Shown: positions 1-5,670 of the stretch, one piece after another
Layout: each line of letters begins with the position of its first letter
How positions within the stretch are numbered: the first letter of the stretch is position 1
Notes under the pieces: model-generated
What the model saw: only the letters and a program-made list of their open reading frames with translations
Database searches by the model: none
What the model was told of the DNA's origin: nothing
DNA from: Lachnospiraceae bacterium
GTDB taxonomy: Bacteria > Bacillota_A > Clostridia > Lachnospirales > Lachnospiraceae
NCBI GenBank assembly: GCA_017614185.1
Contig: JAGACI010000042.1
Location: 1-8,221, forward strand
Reading direction: 5' to 3'
Length of the DNA stretch: 8,221 bases
Position numbers and translations under genes: made by a program

Positions 1-1148
1 ACTCCGTCCTCGATAAGGAAGCTGTTCTTGGCAACTCCGGAGAACTCTCCGTTGGCGCTGGGTGATCCGCATGAGATTCCGCCAACGATAAGTCCGCGCT
101 TAACGTTCTTAACCATGTCTGCATAAGGCGTATCACCGTTTGCAATGATAAGGTTTCCGATTGATGCTTTGGTGGGCTTGCGGCCGGTCTTATTGGCAAC
201 ATAGAGGCTTAACAGGAAGTTCTTAAGCACTCCGTTTTCGATAAGCGGTGTAGTCTCTGCCTTGAAGCCGTCAGATGTGTACATGCCTCCTGCGATAACG
301 TCCTTGCAGAAAGGATCGATGACTGCGTTAACCCGCTCGTCTACAACCTTGGTGTCAAGCTTGTCAAGCCAACGGCTTGTTCCGTCAAGAATTACTGTGT
401 CGTACATGTAGTTCATAACGAGGAAGTAGAAGAAGTTTGAAAGTGCATCAGGTGTTAAGATAATCTGTCCTTCAAACTTTCCTTCGAATTTCACTTCGTT
501 AAGCTGTGCCACAGCTTCGTCGAGTTTAAGTCTGATCATTTTATCCTCGATTAAAGGCTTATCGAGGTTTACAAACTCAATAGCGGCAAAGTTAATACCT
601 GTTGTCTTGCCTTCGTCGTTTCCTGCAAACTCAAGAACGATAGAGTAGTTACCGCGGTTGGTTTCAAACTCGGTTCCGTTTGTATTCTTGTAAAGCTTAT
701 GCGCTGAAACATAGCTTGCAATGGTAGTCATGACCTTTACCTTGGGGTAAGCCTTGGCAATATCCTTGTTAAGCTCGTTGATACGCTCAAAGAACTTTTC
801 TTTGTCAGGATTAAGGCATCCGATATTGAATGTCTCTTTGCCTTCGCCGGGTGCGATATCCTTGCATGAATCGGGCTCTGATGAGTTGGCTGCATCGATT
901 GCCGCATCGATTGTGGCCTCAAGACCTTCATCGGAAAAGTCGTTTCCTGAAGCCTGGCCCTGCTTTTCGCCAACGAAGCAGGTAACGAGTAAGCTGTTGT
1001 CAAAAAGGGTTCTTAAAAGGCTGAACTCACCGTCTTCTGTGTTGAACTCGTGGGTCTGTACCTCGGCAACAGTGTAAGCACTCTTGGTTATGTTTTTACT
1101 CTCAAGGAGAGAGTCAATCTTTGCTGATAATTCTTTTAAATCTTTCAT
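1..1148 (-). CDS. tldE: TldE/PmbA-family peptidase subunit, C-terminus cut by the window edge
   Basis: This is the partner subunit of TldD. In characterised bacteria the two form a cytoplasmic peptidase heterodimer that cuts unfolded peptides inside a closed chamber, with roles in microcin maturation and antitoxin turnover. My translation gives 382 open codons before the left edge, against about 430-450 residues for the family, so roughly the last 50-60 residues are missing. Family marks include SDGFKAETTPLIENGVLKNF (about residues 291-310), where family members read D-x-G-x-x-x-x-x-x-L-I-x-x-G-V-L, and the late glycine-rich segment GEFSGVAKNSFLIEDG (367-382). There is no HExxxH motif, as expected for TldE, so the zinc site must come from TldD. 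The start is the ATG just behind a GGGGGAG ribosome site, 12 bp after tldD, so the two are surely co-transcribed and probably coupled. Assignment to TldE is by motif memory and context, not by search. Confidence 0.9.
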   Translation of the reverse strand, partial: MKDLKELSAKIDSLLESKNITKSAYTVAEVQTHEFNTEDGEFSLLRTLFDNSLLVTCFVGEKQGQASGNDFSDEGLEATIDAAIDAANSSEPDSCKDIAPGEGKETFNIGCLNPDKEKFFERINELNKDIAKAYPKVKVMTTIASYVSAHKLYKNTNGTEFETNRGNYSIVLEFAGNDEGKTTGINFAAIEFVNLDKPLIEDKMIRLKLDEAVAQLNEVKFEGKFEGQIILTPDALSNFFYFLVMNYMYDTVILDGTSRWLDKLDTKVVDERVNAVIDPFCKDVIAGGMYTSDGFKAETTPLIENGVLKNFLLSLYVANKTGRKPTKASIGNLIIANGDTPYADMVKNVKRGLIVGGISCGSPSANGEFSGVAKNSFLIEDG

Positions 1149-1160
1149 TTCGTCTCCCCC

Positions 1161-2546
1161 TTATCTTCCGCCTATCATAATCTTACATCTTAAAGCAGGA
1201 CCGCCCATACTTACGGGAATCATCTGCTTCTTGCCACAGAATCCCGATGAACTCCATACGACTTCATCAGAAACCATGTCTACGGTCTTAAGCATATCGA
1301 AGGCAACACCTGAAACAGTGGTGTCAAGGAGCGCTTTGCCAAGCTTTCCGTTCTTGATTTCATAGCCCATCGTTACGCCGAACATGAACTCACCTGTAAG
1401 GTCAGCCTGTCCGTTTCCGCTCTCGATAAGATAGTAGCCGTCGTCGATTGAAGCAATCATGTCATCAAGCTTGTCGATTCCGGGGCTTATTGCGGTATTT
1501 CTCATTCTGATAAGAGGTTCGTCTGAGAATGCCCAGGCTCTTGCGTTACCGTTCGGAGTCATACCGTACTTTTCGGCAGAAGCTCTGTCATTCATGTATC
1601 CTGTAAGGATTCCGTCACGGATTAAAACTGCATCGGTAGCGGTTACACCCTCATCATCAAGGAATACGGGCAAAGGAACCTGTTTGCCAAAAGCGGTGTG
1701 AGCGTAGTCAACCATTGTGACTAACTCGCTCGCAACGGGCTTGTTAAGCATAGGGCCTGCAACTGAACCGCCTGTTACAAGGTCAGCTTCAACAGTATGT
1801 CCGACTGCCTCGTGAGTGAGCATTCCGGCCATCATTCCGTCAAGGATTACAGTCTTAAGACCGGCTTCGGCGTAAACGCCTTCGCTCTTGTCCATAACTC
1901 TTCTGTATAAAGCATCCACATCCTTATAGTACTTGGAAAGGTCAGAGAAGTTATCCTCAAAGCTTCCGGGACCGCCGAATGCCTTGAATAACTCTACGGG
2001 AGTGCCATCCTTGGTCTCTGCTGTAAGGAAGACGTAGATGTAACATCTGGGGCTTACAACGTGACCGCATGCACAGTCTGAGGTATAGATGATTTTATCC
2101 TGAGAATCTTCAGTGTATACAACCCTGCGGCTTGTGATGTGATAGCAGGTCTTAACGATATAATCGTCCATCTCCTTACATGCGTCGATGATTCGTTTTT
2201 GCTCGAAATCAACTATATCGCGATGAGGGAGAAAGAGTTTGCCGGGCATGGGCTTAGGAGCTTTTAATCCCCTTGGTGCATGGGAATCAAGGAAAAGAGC
2301 ATTCTCGGTTGCCGCTTTAAGCACAGCTTCCGCAGCGGAATCCGAGTACTCAGCCATTGATGAGAAGCCCTGCACGCCGTTCTTGATTACTCTGGCGTTG
2401 ACGCCTCTTGTTTCACTTCTTGTGTTAGTTGTCATGTTGCCGTTTACAAGTATTACTCTGCGGTTTCGGTTTTCCTGTCCGCGAAGAACCGTCAGAACAT
2501 TGTCTGCAAACAGACTTTCTTTACTAGATAAAATGTCTTTAAGCAT
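1161..2546 (-). CDS. tldD: TldD-family zinc metallopeptidase, catalytic subunit
   Basis: This is the catalytic half of the TldD/TldE peptidase, acting on small unfolded peptides in the cytoplasm. The protein has 461 residues, close to the usual 460-480. The HExxxH zinc motif is HEAVGH, with H245, E246 and H250. The late conserved cysteine, the other expected zinc ligand, is C437 in SSSGFCGKK, followed by the typical IPVSMGGPALR tail. Other family marks are DDEGV (297-301) and DGILTGYMNDR (311-321). All expected catalytic residues are present and there is no frameshift. An ATG six codons upstream (2564) is open, but the strong AGGAGGGG ribosome site at 2550-2557 lies inside those codons and serves the ATG at 2546. 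The upstream ATG would also sit only about 9 nt from the predicted transcript start. It is the first gene of an operon with tldE and is divergent from the DUF5058 unit. TldD-like proteins also include some without a TldE partner, but here the partner is adjacent. Confidence 0.95.
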   Translation of the reverse strand: MLKDILSSKESLFADNVLTVLRGQENRNRRVILVNGNMTTNTRSETRGVNARVIKNGVQGFSSMAEYSDSAAEAVLKAATENALFLDSHAPRGLKAPKPMPGKLFLPHRDIVDFEQKRIIDACKEMDDYIVKTCYHITSRRVVYTEDSQDKIIYTSDCACGHVVSPRCYIYVFLTAETKDGTPVELFKAFGGPGSFEDNFSDLSKYYKDVDALYRRVMDKSEGVYAEAGLKTVILDGMMAGMLTHEAVGHTVEADLVTGGSVAGPMLNKPVASELVTMVDYAHTAFGKQVPLPVFLDDEGVTATDAVLIRDGILTGYMNDRASAEKYGMTPNGNARAWAFSDEPLIRMRNTAISPGIDKLDDMIASIDDGYYLIESGNGQADLTGEFMFGVTMGYEIKNGKLGKALLDTTVSGVAFDMLKTVDMVSDEVVWSSSGFCGKKQMIPVSMGGPALRCKIMIGGR

Positions 2547-2549
2547 TTT

Positions 2550-2557
2550 CCCCTCCT
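2550..2557 (-). promoter_or_regulatory. Ribosome binding site of tldD, decides the start
   Basis: Read on the minus strand this is AGGAGGGG followed by AAA and ATG. It is near-perfect and correctly spaced for the ATG at 2546. It lies within codons 3-5 of the longer open frame from 2564, which argues against that start. Confidence 0.85.
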
Positions 2558-2579
2558 TATTCATTTCATACTCTTTCCC

Positions 2580-2608
2580 ATTTTACCACCAGTAAGGCCC
2601 GCAGTCAG
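2580..2608 (-). promoter_or_regulatory. Predicted sigma-A promoter for tldD-tldE
   Basis: On the minus strand there is a -35-like CTGACT (2608-2603, four of six consensus bases) and a 17-bp spacer. The -10 box is TAAAAT (2585-2580), preceded by TGG, which makes an extended -10 element. Predicted initiation is near 2573, giving a leader of about 27 nt before the chosen ATG. The block TGGTGGTAAAAT matches the -10 region of the opposing promoter. Prediction by eye only. Confidence 0.6.
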
Positions 2609-2643
2609 TAAATCAATTATTAAAGATTTATAAATTTTTCGGT

Positions 2644-2672
2644 GGTTTAGCGTGATAAAGTGGTGGTATAAT
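2644..2672 (+). promoter_or_regulatory. Predicted sigma-A promoter for the DUF5058-M20 unit
   Basis: There is a perfect -10 TATAAT at 2667-2672 with the extended element TGG just before it. The -35 position at 17 bp (GGTTTA, 2644-2649) is a poor match, so the extended -10 would have to carry recognition or an activator would be needed. Initiation is predicted near 2679, about 30 nt before the ATG at 2709. The spacer and flanks hold two GGTGGT hexamers (2641-2646 and 2662-2667), 21 bp apart, about two helical turns, which could be an operator. AT-rich DNA at 2610-2640 lies upstream. Confidence 0.65.
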
Positions 2673-2708
2673 TATGGGGTAACATGTTATTGGATTTGGG
2701 AGGGTAAA

Positions 2709-3455
2709 ATGCTAGCAACTCTTAATAGTTGGCCGCTATACGCGATATGCGGAGGAATAATTCTCTTCGTTGCGATAGTCAGTCTCATTTTTTTAGTAAG
2801 ATCATATAAAGCCGGTATCGAAGCCGGAATGGATAAGGCGATGCTTAAAAGGACAATCACCTCAAGCGTCACCTTCTCGATATTGCCAAGCGTAGGAATC
2901 TTACTTGGCGTCATTGCGCTGTCGGGAAGCCTTGGTACACCATGGCCGTGGCTTAGACTGTCCGTTATCGGCGCGCTTCACTATGAAACCCAGGTTGCAC
3001 AGGCCGCAGCAGAGCAGGCAGGCATTGGTTCCCTTAGCGCCGCAGACATGACAGCCGAAGGTTTTGCTACCATTGCGCTTCTTATGAGTATCTGTATCAT
3101 GTGGGGCATGATTCTTTCATTCTTCTTTAACAAATCCTATTTAAAGAAACTCCAGGGTAAATCAAAGGAAGAGAATAGTGAAAACAAAAAGCCCGGATTT
3201 GGCGATGCAGCTATGGTTGCGATGTTTGTGGGCCTTGTCAGCGCATACATTGGAAGCTATATCGGAGGCTTTGTTTCGGGCAACGGCCCCTTTACGTTTA
3301 CAGGCGACCTGACGCCCATTATAGTTGCTGTGGTTTCAGCCGTAGTGATGGCGATTTTTACATATTTTGCCGAGAAAAAACACATGGTCTGGCTTGAAAG
3401 CTTCTCTATCGCAGGAAGTATGCTTGTTGGCATGATAGCCGCCATATTCATATAA
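2709..3455 (+). CDS. DUF5058 family multi-pass membrane protein, putative transporter subunit
   Basis: The protein has 248 residues and about six hydrophobic segments (roughly 9-30, 49-73, 117-140, 167-188, 202-221 and 231-248). A charged, Lys/Glu/Asn-rich loop lies at 143-164. The N-terminal part, NSWPLYAICG then a SYKAGIEAGMDK loop, and the TPWPWLRLSVIGA segment (78-89) match what I recall of the DUF5058 family. No function is established for that family to my knowledge. The start at 2709 has GGGAGGG at 2698-2704, four nt upstream. An ATG at 2652 is in frame, but it lies upstream of the predicted -10 box (2667-2672) and so would not be on the transcript. The next gene, 12 bp on, is another membrane protein and the third is an M20 peptidase, which suggests a two-part carrier for a peptide or amino-acid-like substrate (inference). 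There is no ATPase gene nearby, so an ABC system is unlikely. Confidence 0.8.
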   Translation: MLATLNSWPLYAICGGIILFVAIVSLIFLVRSYKAGIEAGMDKAMLKRTITSSVTFSILPSVGILLGVIALSGSLGTPWPWLRLSVIGALHYETQVAQAAAEQAGIGSLSAADMTAEGFATIALLMSICIMWGMILSFFFNKSYLKKLQGKSKEENSENKKPGFGDAAMVAMFVGLVSAYIGSYIGGFVSGNGPFTFTGDLTPIIVAVVSAVVMAIFTYFAEKKHMVWLESFSIAGSMLVGMIAAIFI

Positions 3456-3467
3456 GGGGGTGATTCG

Positions 3468-4145
3468 ATGAATAAAGAATATCTTGAAAAATACAATCGA
3501 AACACCCATATCCTTGGAAGAATCGTAAGCCTAATCACCCTGATTTTGCTTGTCGGAGCACCTTTTGTTATAGGAAACATAATAGGCGCTGCACCGAATC
3601 TTTCCGCAGTTGCCAAAGGCTTCATATCCGTAGGCCTTATCTGGACGGTATCAAGCGTAGTAGAATTCCTTGTCTACACACCGATGCTTGGAGCCGGCGG
3701 AGGCTACCTTGCATTTATCACAGGTAACCTTATTAACATGAAGATTCCCTGTGCGATGAATGCCAAGGAGATGGCAGGCACCAAGTCGGGAACGACAGAG
3801 AACGAGATTATCTCGACTCTTTCAATCGCTTCATCAAGCCTTACGACCATTGTGGTTCTGGCGCTTGGCGTTTTGCTCCTTGCTCCCTTACAGCCGATTC
3901 TTCAAAGCCCGGCATTACAGCCTGCATTTGCAAACGTGGTTCCTGCACTTTTTGGAGCGATGGCTTACCAGTACTTCAGGAAAAACATTAAGCTTGCGAT
4001 GGTGCCTTTACTTTTAATGAGCATCCTCTTTATTCTGGTTCCAAGCTTAATAAGCCAGACAAGCATTATGATTATTCCAAGCGGCGCACTTACCATCGCG
4101 CTTGCATATTTTATCTTTAAGAAGAAAGGTTCCATAGAAGGTTAG
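3468..4145 (+). CDS. Multi-pass membrane protein, putative partner of the DUF5058 protein
   Basis: The protein has 225 residues, with hydrophobic segments near 16-39, 48-70, 115-145, 152-168, 174-192 and 198-217. A glycine-rich stretch, LGAGGGYLAFITGN (74-87), lies between the second and third clear segments and may be a re-entrant or binding loop. It is followed by a polar loop, about 97-114, rich in Lys, Glu, Thr and Gly. The C-terminus is a short basic tail (FKKKGSIEG). I do not recognise a named family with confidence. I recall proteins of this type beside DUF5058 genes in Clostridia, sometimes under unreliable channel-like names. A strong ribosome site, AAGGGGGTGAT, sits at 3454-3464 and overlaps the stop of the preceding gene, so translation of the two is probably coupled and their dosage matched, as for subunits of one complex. 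The function as a transporter half is inference. Confidence 0.75.
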   Translation: MNKEYLEKYNRNTHILGRIVSLITLILLVGAPFVIGNIIGAAPNLSAVAKGFISVGLIWTVSSVVEFLVYTPMLGAGGGYLAFITGNLINMKIPCAMNAKEMAGTKSGTTENEIISTLSIASSSLTTIVVLALGVLLLAPLQPILQSPALQPAFANVVPALFGAMAYQYFRKNIKLAMVPLLLMSILFILVPSLISQTSIMIIPSGALTIALAYFIFKKKGSIEG

Positions 4146-4150
4146 AATAT

Positions 4151-5599
4151 ATGACAGTTTTACTTTGGATACTTAAGTGTTTGGGATTCCTTATAGGCAT
4201 AATCCTTTTGCTTTTATTAATTGCACTTATAAAAACCCTTGCCACACCGAATAAGAAGGCGGAATACGTGGCACCAAAGGAAGATGAGAGAGCGCTATCT
4301 TACGCAAAAATCCTTTCAGAGATGGTTAAGTACGATACAACCTCTTACGAGGACGTCTACGATACAGAAAAGTTTGAGGGATTTCATAAGGTACTTGAGA
4401 GGCTTTTCCCGACAGTACATGAAAAACTTGAAAAAACCGATATTGATGGGAACCTCCTTTTCTACTGGAAGGGTGAAAGTTCTGAAAGGCCCCTTGTATT
4501 GATGAGCCATCAGGACGTGGTTCCCGCAGAAGGAGAGTGGATTCATGAGCCTTTCTCAGGCGACATTGCTGACGGCAAGGTCTGGGGCAGAGGAGCGTCC
4601 GATACAAAGTGTTCTTTAATGGGCTTTTTTATGGCGGTTGAAGAACTTCTTAAAGAAGGTTACATCCCTCCCATGGATGTCTATCTTTCTTCATCATGCA
4701 CTGAAGAGTGGACCGGAGACGGATGCCCCAAGTTAGTAAATGAGTTAAAAAGAAGAGGCGTTACACCTTACCTTGTTTGCGACGAAGGCGGCGGAATAAT
4801 AACAACACCCGTCGGAGGCGTTAACGGAAACTTCGCAATGGTCGGGGTATTTGAAAAAGGCAAAGCGGATGTAAAGTTTAGAGCAAAGAGTAACGGAGGA
4901 CATGCATCGGCTCCCAAAGCCAACACGCCTATCGCAAGGCTCTCTGCCTTTGTAAACGAAGTGGAGACCAAGAAGCCCTTTAAGAGGAAAATGCTTCCCG
5001 AAGTTAAGTCAATGTTTGAACGACTTGCCCCTTACGCAAGCTTTCCTTTAAAGTTTGTCTTTTTAAACCTATGGCTCTTTAAACCTGTGATGCTTAAGGT
5101 TATGCCTCTTATTTCAGCTCAGGCGGGAGCTATGCTTCAGACGACAATCGCTTTTACAATGCAAAAAGGGTCTGACGCTTATAACGTTCTTCCGCAGGAG
5201 GCAACTCTTGGAGCCAACATGCGTTTTATCCCTCATCAGGGAATGGATGAAAGCTTAAATATCATTAAAAATCTGGCCGCAAAGCATGACCTTACGGTAG
5301 AAGTAATGCATGCAAGTGACTATTCAAAGTCAGTTGATATAAACGGTGAGGGCTTTAAACTCATTGAGAAAACAATAGGTGAAACATTTAAAGGCCTTCC
5401 CGTAAGCCCTTATGTAATGACAGGGGCTACCGATGCGAAAAATTATGAGGTAATATGTAATCAGGTGGTGAGATTTGCCCCTGTAATATATGGTCCCGAG
5501 CAGATGGCAGGAATGCACGGACTTAATGAAAATATAGAATACAACTGCCTGCCGGGATGTGTTGATTTTTACAAAAACTTAATCAGAAATATGAAATAA
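4151..5599 (+). CDS. Membrane-anchored M20 family metallopeptidase (carboxypeptidase S/PM20D1-like)
   Basis: M20 enzymes hydrolyse peptide or N-acyl-amino-acid bonds with two metal ions, usually zinc. The protein has 482 residues. Residues 4-27 form one hydrophobic helix, an uncleaved anchor or signal anchor. The catalytic domain shows H120-x-D122 in LMSHQDVVPA, D151 in GRGASDTK, the E185-E186 pair in CTEEW (general base and ligand), D211 in VCDEGGG, and the late H456 in GMHGLNE. The lid domain begins near H251 (GGHASAP). Its aromatic-rich segment NLWLFKPV (306-313) is typical, as I recall, of the longer CPS/PM20D1-type members. The active site is complete. The start lies 5 bp after the previous stop, with AGAAGG inside the end of that gene (4136-4141), so it is the third cistron of the unit. 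The likely substrate is short peptides or N-acyl amino acids; the exact substrate cannot be read from the sequence. Confidence 0.9.
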   Translation: MTVLLWILKCLGFLIGIILLLLLIALIKTLATPNKKAEYVAPKEDERALSYAKILSEMVKYDTTSYEDVYDTEKFEGFHKVLERLFPTVHEKLEKTDIDGNLLFYWKGESSERPLVLMSHQDVVPAEGEWIHEPFSGDIADGKVWGRGASDTKCSLMGFFMAVEELLKEGYIPPMDVYLSSSCTEEWTGDGCPKLVNELKRRGVTPYLVCDEGGGIITTPVGGVNGNFAMVGVFEKGKADVKFRAKSNGGHASAPKANTPIARLSAFVNEVETKKPFKRKMLPEVKSMFERLAPYASFPLKFVFLNLWLFKPVMLKVMPLISAQAGAMLQTTIAFTMQKGSDAYNVLPQEATLGANMRFIPHQGMDESLNIIKNLAAKHDLTVEVMHASDYSKSVDINGEGFKLIEKTIGETFKGLPVSPYVMTGATDAKNYEVICNQVVRFAPVIYGPEQMAGMHGLNENIEYNCLPGCVDFYKNLIRNMK

Positions 5600-5609
5600 A
5601 TCGGGAGAG

Positions 5610-5638
5610 TAAAGTTATATAAGGGTAATGCAACTTTA
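5610..5638. repeat. 7-bp inverted repeat between the M20 and PAS-GGDEF-EAL genes
   Basis: TAAAGTT (5610-5616) and AACTTTA (5632-5638) are perfect inverted copies with a 15-nt spacer that includes TATATAAG. A T-run does not follow, so it is not an intrinsic terminator. A second small dyad, TTTGA-5-TCAAA, lies at 5642-5656 just before the ribosome site. Either could be an operator for the downstream gene, or chance in AT-rich DNA. The 71-bp gap shows no convincing -35/-10 pair, so the downstream gene may be read from the M20 unit. Confidence 0.35.
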
Positions 5639-5657
5639 GTGTTTGATGTATTCAAAT

Positions 5658-5664
5658 GGGAGGT
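5658..5664 (+). promoter_or_regulatory. Ribosome binding site of the PAS-GGDEF-EAL gene, decides the start
   Basis: GGGAGGT here is six nt before the ATG at 5671. The in-frame ATG at 5656-5658 overlaps this site and has no purine-rich site of its own, so the shorter reading is preferred. Confidence 0.8.
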
Positions 5665-5670
5665 TACATT

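Noticed and set aside
754..1365. Plus-strand open frames opposite tldE and tldD (754-1077 and 1084-1365)
   Set aside because: They are antisense to well-supported TldE and TldD coding sequence, have no ribosome site, and their translations look like reverse-strand shadow of those genes.
2239..2595. Plus-strand open frame of 118 codons over the tldD 5' end
   Set aside because: It is antisense to the N-terminal part of TldD and to its promoter; no start signal was seen.
2609..2640. AT-rich stretch between the divergent promoters as a possible terminator or origin element
   Set aside because: No stem with a T-run and no DnaA-box-like repeats were seen; it is better explained as upstream AT-rich promoter DNA.
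2652..2708. Longer start for the DUF5058 protein at 2652
   Set aside because: This ATG lies upstream of the predicted -10 box, has no ribosome site, and would add an atypical Trp/Tyr-rich head before the recognised family start.
4326..4607. Minus-strand open frames inside the M20 gene
   Set aside because: The region encodes the HxD metal motif of the M20 enzyme on the plus strand; the antisense frames lack ribosome sites and recognisable domains.
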